From contig JALHNM010000002.1 in the NCBI GenBank assembly GCA_022843485.1, positions 220,238 through 284,237 of the forward strand: 64,000 bases of DNA, given 5' to 3'. This document shows positions 51,617 to 58,046 of this stretch, in pieces. Below the pieces are notes generated by a model, which was not told where the DNA came from, ran no database searches, and was given only the letters and a program-made list of their open reading frames with translations. The DNA comes from Fimbriimonadaceae bacterium (GTDB lineage Bacteria; Armatimonadota; Fimbriimonadia; Fimbriimonadales; Fimbriimonadaceae). Within the stretch, counting starts at the first letter, position 1. Each line of letters starts with the position of its first letter. The position numbers were made by a program, and so were the translations under genes.

Positions 51617-51968
51617 CGCCACCTCGGCCGAGAAGGCCGGTCTCATCCGCGAGTTCGCCGACGACCTGAAGGCCGAGCGCATCGAGGTCATCGACGTCCG
51701 TGCCAAGACGTCGGTCGCGGACTACTTCGTCGTGTGCTCCGGCACGAGCGACACCCACGTGAACGCCATCGCCGAGCGGGTCGAGGAGAAGATGCGTCTC
51801 TCCGGGCTACGGCCGTTGCGGTCCGAGGTCGGGGCCCGCGCGGGTGGGTGGGTGCTCTACGACTATGGCGACGTCCTCTTCCACGTGATGCTGGAGGAAA
51901 AGCGGCAGTTCTACGACCTTGAGGCGCTATGGCGGACGATCCAGGCCGACCCGAACCTGATCGACTGA
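51600..51968 (+). CDS. rsfS: Ribosomal silencing factor RsfS (no canonical start codon)
   Basis: The reading frame encodes an RsfS/Iojap protein that binds uL14 and blocks subunit joining. The conserved text runs LIREFADDLKAERIEVIDVRAKTSVADYFVVCSGTSDTHVNAIA to EKRQFYDLEALW. No ATG, GTG or TTG lies in frame between the upstream stop (51558) and GTG 51732, which would cut off the conserved first part. An ATC at 51600, preceded by AGGAAGGG four bases upstream, is the best start candidate; I use it as the boundary. The alternative is +1 frameshifting from nadD at GTC-TGA-C, which would fuse NadD and RsfS. A sequencing error is a third option. Its end overlaps the next gene by 40 bases. Confidence 0.8.
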   Translation: MENKSDATSAEKAGLIREFADDLKAERIEVIDVRAKTSVADYFVVCSGTSDTHVNAIAERVEEKMRLSGLRPLRSEVGARAGGWVLYDYGDVLFHVMLEEKRQFYDLEALWRTIQADPNLID

Positions 51969-52645
51969 CCCCCGAGGAGGCCCTCCCGCCCGCCCCGACC
52001 CCCGACCAGCTCGAGGCGGCGGAGCAGCTCCTGCGCCAGGCCAACCTCGCTCGCATGAGGGGCCGACTCGACGATGCACGCCGGCTCTTGGACGAAGCGC
52101 TCGCCACCGCGCCGGGGTCGTCGGCTGTCCAGGAGGCGGTCGGGGACGCCTATATCGCCGACCGACAGACTCGCAAGGCCCGAGACGCTTACCACACTGC
52201 CGTCCGGCTCGAACCCGGCAACGCCAGCGCCGAGCGCAAGTACGGCGAGACGGTGCTCGCTGTCCAGCTCGCCCTCGACCCTTCGTTCGCGACCGTCGCC
52301 CGGGACGAGAGCTTTGCGAGCGGGAGGGCGGCCGTGATCATGAACTTCCTGCTGCCCGGCCTCGGGCACCTGACGCTCGGACGCCAGCGCGAGGGCACGG
52401 TTCTACTTGCGGTATGGGTCGCGTCCGTGGGGCTCGCGCTGGCGGTGCCGAACGGGCTCAGCGGCTTCCCTGCCCTCTTCGGCCGCCCCGGGCCTCCCTT
52501 CAACGGCCTCGTGCTCCTGCCCCTCTTCACCGCCGCCGCGGCGTGGCTCTACGCGATCGGCGACTCGAGCGCGGCCGCCAAGCGCATGGACCTCAAACAA
52601 ATCCCCCGCCCCACCCCGCCGGTCGATAAGGACTTCGAACTCTAA
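51929..52645 (+). CDS. TPR protein with C-terminal membrane segment
   Basis: A 238-residue protein. Residues about 28-100 form TPR-like helices (AAEQLLRQANLARMRGRLDDARRLLDEAL; GDAYIADRQTRKARDAYHTAVRLEPGNA). The last third has hydrophobic segments (VIMNFLLPGLGHLTLGRQREGTVLLAVWVASVGLALAV; LLPLFTAAAAWLYAIGD), in which the first part resembles the TM2-type 'LPGLGHLTLGR' motif of small membrane proteins. The ATG at 51929 lies within rsfS, giving a 40-base overlap and probably coupled translation. It closes the operon. Function unknown. Confidence 0.75.
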   Translation: MADDPGRPEPDRLTPEEALPPAPTPDQLEAAEQLLRQANLARMRGRLDDARRLLDEALATAPGSSAVQEAVGDAYIADRQTRKARDAYHTAVRLEPGNASAERKYGETVLAVQLALDPSFATVARDESFASGRAAVIMNFLLPGLGHLTLGRQREGTVLLAVWVASVGLALAVPNGLSGFPALFGRPGPPFNGLVLLPLFTAAAAWLYAIGDSSAAAKRMDLKQIPRPTPPVDKDFEL

Positions 52646-52859
52646 CCCCGGAGGGCGGCGCTCTGCGGCGCCATCTCACCCGAGCCCCGCAGGCCTCCAG
52701 GAGCGCGGGTCCGCGACCCGCTCCCCGGACCCCGGAGCCGCGCTCCGGCTCGCTGGTCTCCAGCCCGGTCTCTGCTCCCCAGTAAGGGTCGAGTACCCGG
52801 CTCAAGAGTCCGGCCTGCCCACCAGGTCGGTCTGCTAGCCTTGGCCGTCCTTCTGAGTC
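52646..52859. other. Intergenic spacer with GC-rich inverted repeats
   Basis: About 214 bases between the ribosome-biogenesis operon and the convergent Rhs array. It contains short GC-rich repeats such as GCGGCGCTCTGCGGCGCC. No tRNA, open reading frame or clear T-tract terminator was seen. Confidence 0.4.
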
Positions 52860-53348
52860 TTACGAAGAGTCGAACACGAGATCGACGACCTTCTCCTGAT
52901 CGGGCCCCGATATCCCATGAATGATGACGATCTTGTGGGTCTTGCCCGAGGATCTCCCAATGTAGGTCACTTCGGTGACGGTACCCAGGTGCCAAATCGA
53001 GTGGGGCTTGAGGCTCTCGCCGGGTCGTCCGGTCGCCTCGACTGTCTTCATCCACTCCATGACCTCCTTTGGCACTGGATCCAGGTCGGGTGCGTCCGGG
53101 CGGTGAAAGTGAGCCCTTGCGGTCACCGGCATCTTTGCCCCCTGACCGGCTACGGCGTCGGATTCCCTTAAGGCGTCAGATAAGGACGCTATCTCGCTTC
53201 CCTCGGCCAAACTCCGCATCACCCGGACCACCCAGACCCCGAATACGACCGCCAGGGCGAGCCCGGCCCCGAAGAAGAACAGGGCGAACCGGCCGAGGGT
53301 GCGCAGGACAACCCTCCAGAGCCCGCCGTCAGTACCGCTCCTGCTCAC
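52860..53348 (-). CDS. Putative partner (immunity) protein of Rhs tip cassette 1, single-pass membrane
   Basis: A 162-residue protein with an N-terminal membrane helix (FALFFFGAGLALAVVFGVWVVRVM, about residues 19-42) and a soluble C-terminal domain (HSIWHLGTVTEVTYIGRSSGKTHKIVIIHGISG). It starts at the stop of the preceding Rhs tip gene with a four-base overlap (ATGA). Tight linkage to an Rhs C-terminal variable domain is the usual position of the cognate immunity gene, which is the basis for the guess; no immunity family is recognised. It is the last gene of the array. Confidence 0.6.
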   Translation of the reverse strand: MSRSGTDGGLWRVVLRTLGRFALFFFGAGLALAVVFGVWVVRVMRSLAEGSEIASLSDALRESDAVAGQGAKMPVTARAHFHRPDAPDLDPVPKEVMEWMKTVEATGRPGESLKPHSIWHLGTVTEVTYIGRSSGKTHKIVIIHGISGPDQEKVVDLVFDSS

Positions 53349-54160
53349 CGCTTTGCTTTGCCCCCGCCCGTCTTGGGGCCCACTTTCGGCTTAGGGGGCT
53401 TCGTAAACCACTGGGGAACACTCGAATTCGTCGGCCCGGGGAAGCCGACGATTTCCTTGGCAAGGCCAAGCCAGTTCCCGACCCTGACATCCTCGGCAGT
53501 CGTATAGCAACCTCCGAGATAGGCGAACTTGATCTTCCCCTTCCCTAGCGCTGCCCGGCGCCGGTTGATCTCCGCAACGTCCGCCTGGGTCAACTTGGTC
53601 ACGGACACGGTCTCTCCCTCTTCATTAACCTCTCGATGAAGGTAGAGGCTTCCGTGCGAATCGGCGTGGCCGTAGAACCAGAATTCGTCGTCCTCACCCG
53701 CAGCGACGAGAGCCTCGACCAGCGCACCCTTGTTCTGACCCGAATAGTGTTGATCCCCGTCTCGGTGGCCGATGAATCGTTCGGCGGCCCACTCCCCGCC
53801 TAGCACGTCGGGGTTAGTTAAGCATCCGATGACGATGAGCCTGTCCAGCCCAGCCGGGTCGGCGGAGTCGAGGGGGCTGTTCTCGCAGTAGACGTACCAG
53901 TTCCTCCCGCTGTAAGCCGGGTCGCGGCTGAGGAAGCGGCCGGTCGTCGGGTCGTACCAGCGGTGGCCCATTTGCGTCGGCCGGTTCGCGGCCTCCGTCC
54001 AATAACCGAACGCCCCCGCCGCGTTTGTCTGCAGGTCTGCGTTCTTTACCACCCGTGCAAGAACCGCGACGCCCCGCCGCTCGGTCATACCGGGAGTATA
54101 GCGCAGCTCGGGCTCCCGTTGGGCTTCACTCGCTCTTGACCGACCCTTCCCAGTCGTCAC
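53345..54160 (-). CDS. Rhs tip cassette 1: shortened Rhs core with a His/Cys-type C-terminal domain
   Basis: A 271-residue protein from GTG 54160. Residues about 45-95 are the Rhs core end (VGHRWYDPTTGRFLSRDPAYSGRNWYVYCEN-type, here with MGHRWYDPTTG). The variable domain begins after DPAGL at about residue 105. It contains DEFWFYGHADSHGSLYL and KIKFAYLGGCYTTAEDV, a His and a Cys in a spacing like the CHAT/caspase-type (clan CD) peptidase dyad; this is a motif impression only. Compared with the other copies, 30 residues of the core are missing by an exact 90-base deletion. It has no Rhs beta-shell and no signal peptide. Its start overlaps the previous partner gene by 35 bases. Confidence 0.75.
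   Translation of the reverse strand: MTTGKGRSRASEAQREPELRYTPGMTERRGVAVLARVVKNADLQTNAAGAFGYWTEAANRPTQMGHRWYDPTTGRFLSRDPAYSGRNWYVYCENSPLDSADPAGLDRLIVIGCLTNPDVLGGEWAAERFIGHRDGDQHYSGQNKGALVEALVAAGEDDEFWFYGHADSHGSLYLHREVNEEGETVSVTKLTQADVAEINRRRAALGKGKIKFAYLGGCYTTAEDVRVGNWLGLAKEIVGFPGPTNSSVPQWFTKPPKPKVGPKTGGGKAKR
53883..54105 (-). repeat. Rhs core repeat, copy 1 (internally deleted)
   Basis: Collinear with the other core copies from TCGCAGTAGACG (53883) but lacking 90 bases. In copy 2 the missing segment is flanked by the direct repeat CGCCCCCGC (55271-55279 and 55361-55369), while here one CGCCCCCGC remains (54011-54019). The outer part is also more diverged (GGTCATACCGGGAGTATAG in place of GCTCACGCCCGGAGTGTAG). 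Confidence 0.85.
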
Positions 54161-54632
54161 GAGTTACTTGAAAAGCCGTCCAATCCCTAAGGAACGTTTC
54201 GACCTCCACTACGGTAGCCCCCTTGGCAGACAGAACTAAGAGACCATCGTGCTCTAGATAGGCGTGCGCGGTGCCTTGTACCGCCCACACTTGCACGTCG
54301 AGGCCGGTCAGCCCGGCGACCGTGAAGAGACGAGCGGCTACTTGCAGGGATTCGTTGTCGTACTGTAGCGCCTTGGCGTCCCAGCTCGAGAACTCGCCCA
54401 GGCCGTAGAGAGAGCAGAGCTCGCTCAACAGGTCGAGTCGGACATCCTCGGAGCCCAGGTAGTCGTCAAACCGAATGAATCCGCCTTCGCAAAACGGCAG
54501 AGAAGTGTCGAACAGCCCTGCCGACAAACTTGACATCGTCGCGAGAAGCTCGCTTGTGACGGGAACTCGTCCCAGAACGTGTTCCTCACCGAGCCCAGAT
54601 GGGCATTCAGCGATAGAAAGCAGCCTGATCAC
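54126..54632 (-). CDS. Putative partner (immunity) protein of Rhs tip cassette 2, soluble
   Basis: A 168-residue soluble acidic protein (IRLLSIAECPSGLGEEHVLG..., FDDYLGSEDVRLDLLSELCSLYGL, AHAYLEHDGLLVLSAKGATVVEVETFLRDW). It starts with a GTG that shares four bases (GTGA) with the stop of Rhs tip cassette 2, the typical position of a cognate immunity gene. No signal or membrane helix is present, so a matching toxin would act in the cytoplasm. No family is recognised. Its base composition is visibly less GC-rich than its neighbours. Confidence 0.65.
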   Translation of the reverse strand: MIRLLSIAECPSGLGEEHVLGRVPVTSELLATMSSLSAGLFDTSLPFCEGGFIRFDDYLGSEDVRLDLLSELCSLYGLGEFSSWDAKALQYDNESLQVAARLFTVAGLTGLDVQVWAVQGTAHAYLEHDGLLVLSAKGATVVEVETFLRDWTAFQVTRDDWEGSVKSE

Positions 54633-55516
54633 CTGCTATGGCCTTCGCGGGTCAATCGCGGATCGGGCAAAGGTTCCATGCGGCCGCACGCACGGCACTT
54701 ACCCGGTGGATGTAGCATCCCAGTGCAAGACGGCGAGGAGGCGTTCGAGGGCATTAGGATGAGGACTAGGGTCAAGGGCAGCCGGATGAGTGGCGGTAGC
54801 GGTCGATTAGAGCCTGGAGGCACTTGGGGAGCGTGAGCTTTATCGTTAGGCAGTAGATAGCCCTTTTCAGAGAAACGCAGTCGCGTACCGCGCCCATCGT
54901 CGTAGTCCCAATGCTTGAACTTCGGATCCCAACTCACTTGTGGCTGGCTACCCTTCGGAGTCTTGAGCGACTTCTTGGGCACCCACTTACCGGGCCGAGA
55001 TCGAGGGTTGCTCGGGTCGTGGTTCGGGTTTGGTACCCACTTCCATTCCCCGTCCTTCGTCCCGGGAACTGGTATTGGAGGCTGCGTTTGACCAGGGATC
55101 GGCTCTAGACCACTCGGATCTGCCGAGTCCAGCGGCCCGTTCTCGCAGTAGACGTACCAGTTCCTCCCGCTGTAAGCCGGGTCGCGGCTGAGGAAGCGGC
55201 CGGTCGTCGGGTCGTACCAGCGGTGGCCTACCTGCGTCGGCCGGTTCGCGGCCTCCGTCCAATAGCCGAACGCCCCCGCGTACCCGAACGGGCCCGTCCA
55301 GATCCCCGAGAACGTCTGCACCCCGTCCCCGAACGCGTCGTACCGCCGGCGGCTCACCGTCGCCCCCGCCGCGTTCGTCTGCAGGTCAGCGTTCTTCACC
55401 CCGCCGTGCAGGAACCGCGACGCCCCGCCCCGCCGCTCGCTCACGCCCGGAGTGTAGCCCACCGCCGCAGCCCCGACGTCCGACTCGGGCCTTACGGAAT
55501 CACTCGACTTGCTCAA
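54629..55516 (-). CDS. Rhs tip cassette 2: full core with variable C-terminal domain
   Basis: A 295-residue protein from TTG 55516. Residues 1-20 are unique; residues about 21-130 are the conserved core (YTPGVSERRGGASRFLHGGV, ATVSRRRYDAFGDGVQTF, FGYWTEAANRPTQVGHRWYD, DPAYSGRNWYVYCENGPLD). The variable part begins after DPSGL and contains GEWKWVPNPNHDPSNP, WDPKFKHWDYDDGRGTRLRF and a Pro/Leu-rich end with CRACGR. The WDP..HWD.DDG motif resembles polymorphic-toxin nuclease tips that I cannot name with certainty. The start overlaps the previous partner gene's stop by four bases (TTGA). Confidence 0.78.
   Translation of the reverse strand: MSKSSDSVRPESDVGAAAVGYTPGVSERRGGASRFLHGGVKNADLQTNAAGATVSRRRYDAFGDGVQTFSGIWTGPFGYAGAFGYWTEAANRPTQVGHRWYDPTTGRFLSRDPAYSGRNWYVYCENGPLDSADPSGLEPIPGQTQPPIPVPGTKDGEWKWVPNPNHDPSNPRSRPGKWVPKKSLKTPKGSQPQVSWDPKFKHWDYDDGRGTRLRFSEKGYLLPNDKAHAPQVPPGSNRPLPPLIRLPLTLVLILMPSNASSPSCTGMLHPPGKCRACGRMEPLPDPRLTREGHSR
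55143..55457 (-). repeat. Rhs core repeat, copy 2 (complete)
   Basis: A 315-base block, 55143 (TCGCAGTAG...) to 55457 (...GTGTAG), identical in length to copy 3 and about 98% identical to it: only six differences were found by eye. It codes for the end of the Rhs core. Sequence on both sides is unrelated between copies. Confidence 0.92.
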
Positions 55517-55923
55517 CGTGACTCGACTCGGAGAACCGAGTTCTTGTGCCAGAGATAGAAGCTGACGCCAATCATGGCTAGACCGGCGGGGATCGTCAAG
55601 AACAAGGCCTCTTCGTTGTCGATACCAGCTCCCAAGATGACAAGGTGAAGGACGGCGACCGCGGACTGAACTACGAGGGATCTATGTAGTCGATCGGAAC
55701 TACTTGAAGAACGGCGGGACCCAAAGCGAAGACTCAGTAGCAAGACGAGGATGAGCAGGGGCGTGAGGATGAGTAAAGAGATCAGCAGCTGTCCCACGTT
55801 CTGAGCTAAAACCCAGAACAACTGCGTCGACACGTGCCAGAGCCGTGAAGGGGACATAGGAGGATCAAGCCCTATCGGCGACGGAGCACTCGGGCCCTCA
55901 GACGGGGCTTCTCCTGAGCCCAT
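55513..55923 (-). CDS. Putative partner (immunity) protein of Rhs tip cassette 3, multi-pass membrane
   Basis: A 136-residue protein from ATG 55923 with hydrophobic helices at about residues 38-60 (LISLLILTPLLILVLLLSLRF), 75-95 (LVVQSAVAVLHLVILGAGI) and 103-122 (LFLTIPAGLAMIGVSFYLWH). AGGAT precedes the ATG at a suitable distance; a GTG at 55968 and an ATG at 55857 are alternatives. It overlaps the Rhs tip cassette 3 gene by 52 bases in a different frame. A membrane immunity protein suggests that the cognate toxin acts on the envelope. No family is recognised. Confidence 0.6.
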   Translation of the reverse strand: MGSGEAPSEGPSAPSPIGLDPPMSPSRLWHVSTQLFWVLAQNVGQLLISLLILTPLLILVLLLSLRFGSRRSSSSSDRLHRSLVVQSAVAVLHLVILGAGIDNEEALFLTIPAGLAMIGVSFYLWHKNSVLRVESR

Positions 55924-56735
55924 GGGCCATATCCTGGCGTCCAGCAGGGCTGCGGGACCGGAACACACCCCTTAGGGATAGGGTTCCGCTTTGCCTTTCT
56001 GATGTCAGCCAGCCAGTCCTTTACTGGAACGAATGGGACTACGAGCGGCCCCGACACCGAGCCGTCCTTGCCTACGTAGTAGTCGACCGGCCCAGGACAG
56101 ATGTACCCGACACCCATCAGGAACCTCCTCTCGACCGTCCCGTCTGGGTAGACAATCACGACGAGATCGACGTCCATGCCGGGCGGCGAGCTCTTCCCCC
56201 GAGGCACCTTCATGCAAACCTGATCCTCCCTGCCATCACCATCGATATCGTATCCCTTGTGAGGCTCCCCGATGACGTAGACCTCGCCTTCGAAGTTCGG
56301 GCTCACGTGGACCTGGGCAGGGTCGGGCCACTCAAGCCCCGTCGGATCGACGTTCTGGAACGGGTTGTTGTCGCAGTGGACGTACCAGTTCCTCCCGCTC
56401 TTGGCCGGGTCGCGGCTGAGGAAGCGGCCGGTCGTCGGGTCGTACCAGCGGTGGCCCACCTGCGTCGGCCGGTTCGCGGCCTCCGTCCAATAGCCGAACG
56501 CCCCCGCGTACCCGAACGGGCCCGTCCAGATCCCCGAGAACGTCTGCACCCCGTCCCCGAACGCGTCGTACCGCCGGCGGCTCACCGTCGCCCCCGCCGC
56601 GTTCGTCTGCAGGTCAGCGTTCTTCACCCCGCCGTGCAGGAACCGCGACACCCCGCCCCGCCGCTCGCTCACGCCCGGAGTGTAGCATTGAGTCACGTTC
56701 CCCAATGCTCCACGAGTGCTCCGCAATGACCGCAT
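55872..56735 (-). CDS. Rhs tip cassette 3: full core with variable C-terminal domain
   Basis: A 287-residue protein from ATG 56735. Residues about 17-125 are the conserved Rhs core (CYTPGVSERRGGVSRFLHGG to RNWYVHCDNNPFQNVDPTGL). The variable domain has YVIGEPHKGYDIDGDGREDQVCMKV, in which DIDGDGRED resembles a calcium-binding loop, VVIVYPDGTVERRFLMGVG, and a C-terminal stretch rich in Pro, Cys and Arg. No catalytic motif is recognised. It starts 17 bases after the previous partner gene ends. Confidence 0.78.
   Translation of the reverse strand: MRSLRSTRGALGNVTQCYTPGVSERRGGVSRFLHGGVKNADLQTNAAGATVSRRRYDAFGDGVQTFSGIWTGPFGYAGAFGYWTEAANRPTQVGHRWYDPTTGRFLSRDPAKSGRNWYVHCDNNPFQNVDPTGLEWPDPAQVHVSPNFEGEVYVIGEPHKGYDIDGDGREDQVCMKVPRGKSSPPGMDVDLVVIVYPDGTVERRFLMGVGYICPGPVDYYVGKDGSVSGPLVVPFVPVKDWLADIRKAKRNPIPKGCVPVPQPCWTPGYGPWAQEKPRLRARVLRRR
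56371..56685 (-). repeat. Rhs core repeat, copy 3 (complete)
   Basis: A 315-base block from 56371 (TCGCAGTGG...) to 56685 (...GTGTAG), collinear with copy 2 (55143-55457) without insertions. The six substitutions seen are clustered near the variable-domain side. Confidence 0.92.
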
Positions 56736-56752
56736 GAGTGAGGGCTGCCCAC

Positions 56753-57127
56753 CTACAAGCTACCCATAGGACTATGAGCGTAACTCACTGAGCGAAGACG
56801 TCCGTCCTCCCGCAGCTTTAGCCAAGCCGTTCTCTCCAGCCAACCCTTTGGGGCCAGGTAGACGAAACCAAAGGTCACGATCCGTCCTGTCTCTTCGTCG
56901 CGCATCCTATCCCATCCCACCTGGACGCCGAGATCGGCCATCCTCAGCTCGATCTGGTCTTGGCTACACTCCTGCACAAGGCATTCGTCAAGAGCGATGA
57001 CTGCCTCAAGGCTTCTGTCCAAAGATGATGCCCGACCTAACGCACCTACCAGGCTTAGCGTGAGAACCGCCGCCAAGAACCAGAACAATGCCTTCCGTTG
57101 ACGGTCACTCATAGGCTGGTACCGCAT
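56753..57127 (-). CDS. Putative partner (immunity) protein of Rhs tip cassette 4, single-pass membrane
   Basis: A 124-residue protein from ATG 57127 with one membrane helix (ALFWFLAAVLTLSLVGAL, about residues 14-31) and a soluble C-terminal part (ALDECLVQECSQDQIELRMAD; IVTFGFVYLAPKGWLERTAWLKLREDG). AAGG lies about 10 bases before the ATG, behind a run of seven T (A on this strand) that is prone to slippage. It follows the fourth Rhs tip gene by 127 bases. No family is recognised. Confidence 0.6.
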   Translation of the reverse strand: MRYQPMSDRQRKALFWFLAAVLTLSLVGALGRASSLDRSLEAVIALDECLVQECSQDQIELRMADLGVQVGWDRMRDEETGRIVTFGFVYLAPKGWLERTAWLKLREDGRLRSVSYAHSPMGSL

Positions 57128-57254
57128 CCAATGACCTTTTTTTGGGGCGAGGAGCTTCACGAGTTGTTCAAGCCGCTCTCGCTCTGCCCCGAGACTACCT
57201 GCACGAACTGGTTCCGGGCTTCAACTCGATTCGCTCGGCACCTCTCTGCCCGAA

Positions 57255-58046
57255 TCAAATGCGGCCTCGCTCCGGGGGAACCGGCCCCCATGGATCCCGA
57301 CCGTACCCAGGCAACCACTTGTCTGGATGGCCCGCTCTTCGGCGCTTTTTGAGGGCCTTCTCGAACTCGTCCAAGAGTCCTGCTTCCTTGAGAAGCTTAT
57401 ACGCCCATGAGTTAGAGTTAACGCCGAGTACGCCGTATCCGACGTAACCTTGGGCTAGCTCGTCTTCGATTTGGTTGAATCGCTTGAGCCACGGTCCGAC
57501 TGGCGACTGATCGTCCACGAGAACGACTCCGCTCGTGATCTCGTGCTTGGAGTCTTGAAGCGTTTCGTCGTCTTTAGGGCCCGATTTTGACTGCAGTGCT
57601 CCCTGATTAAGAGTTCCGTAGCTCTCCGGACCACCGTTGTATCTCCACTTCTTGCCGTAGGTGGGGCTCCCCGGTACGTTGTCTTCAACCTCGATTCCTA
57701 AGTGGTACCCCTCGGTGCCTTTGACAGGGTACCAGTAGGCGGTGATCTTGACCAGCCCACTCGGGTCGGCGCTCTGCAGCGGCCCGTTGTCGCAGTAGAC
57801 GTACCAGTTCCTCCCGCTCTTGGCCGGGTCGCGGCTGAGGAAGCGGCCGGTCGTCGGGTCGTACCAGCGGTGGCCCACCTGCGTCGGCCGGTTCGCGGCC
57901 TCCGTCCAATATCCGAACGCCCCCGCGTACCCGAACGGGCCCGGCGAGCAGCGACAAACTGAGCGAGAAAGGTGTGTCACGGAAGGATCGAAACGTTGCA
58001 ACCCTCTGGCTGACCGTAGTCTAGCAAAGCCAACGGGTGTGACCAA
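57255..58046 (-). CDS. Rhs tip cassette 4 (5'-truncated core) with papain/NlpC-like C-terminal domain
   Basis: A 263-residue protein from TTG 58046. The first ~34 residues are unrelated to Rhs (TPVGFARLRSARGLQRFDPS); the core enters at GPFGYAGAFGYWTEAANRP and continues to DPSGL. The variable domain shows TEGYHLGIEVEDN, KWRYNGGPES and GVNSNSWAYKLLKEAGL. A His in 'YHLGIEV' and an 'NSNSxAY..L' helix are the pattern of permuted papain/NlpC-like domains, with Ser where a Cys might be expected. The break with the core at about 57943 marks a recombination junction. It is the 5'-most cassette. Expression of this gene is uncertain because the native start has been lost. Confidence 0.65.
   Translation of the reverse strand: MVTPVGFARLRSARGLQRFDPSVTHLSRSVCRCSPGPFGYAGAFGYWTEAANRPTQVGHRWYDPTTGRFLSRDPAKSGRNWYVYCDNGPLQSADPSGLVKITAYWYPVKGTEGYHLGIEVEDNVPGSPTYGKKWRYNGGPESYGTLNQGALQSKSGPKDDETLQDSKHEITSGVVLVDDQSPVGPWLKRFNQIEDELAQGYVGYGVLGVNSNSWAYKLLKEAGLLDEFEKALKKRRRAGHPDKWLPGYGRDPWGPVPPERGRI
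57790..57943 (-). repeat. Rhs core repeat, copy 4 (truncated at 5' side)
   Basis: A 154-base block collinear with copy 2 (55143-55296), ending abruptly at CGGGCCCG where the other copies continue with TCCAGATCCCC. The outer half of the core is missing and replaced by unrelated DNA. Confidence 0.88.

Noticed and set aside
52646-52859. Possible RNA gene in the GC-rich spacer before the Rhs array
   Set aside because: Short inverted repeats are present, but no consistent fold, promoter or known RNA motif could be defined.
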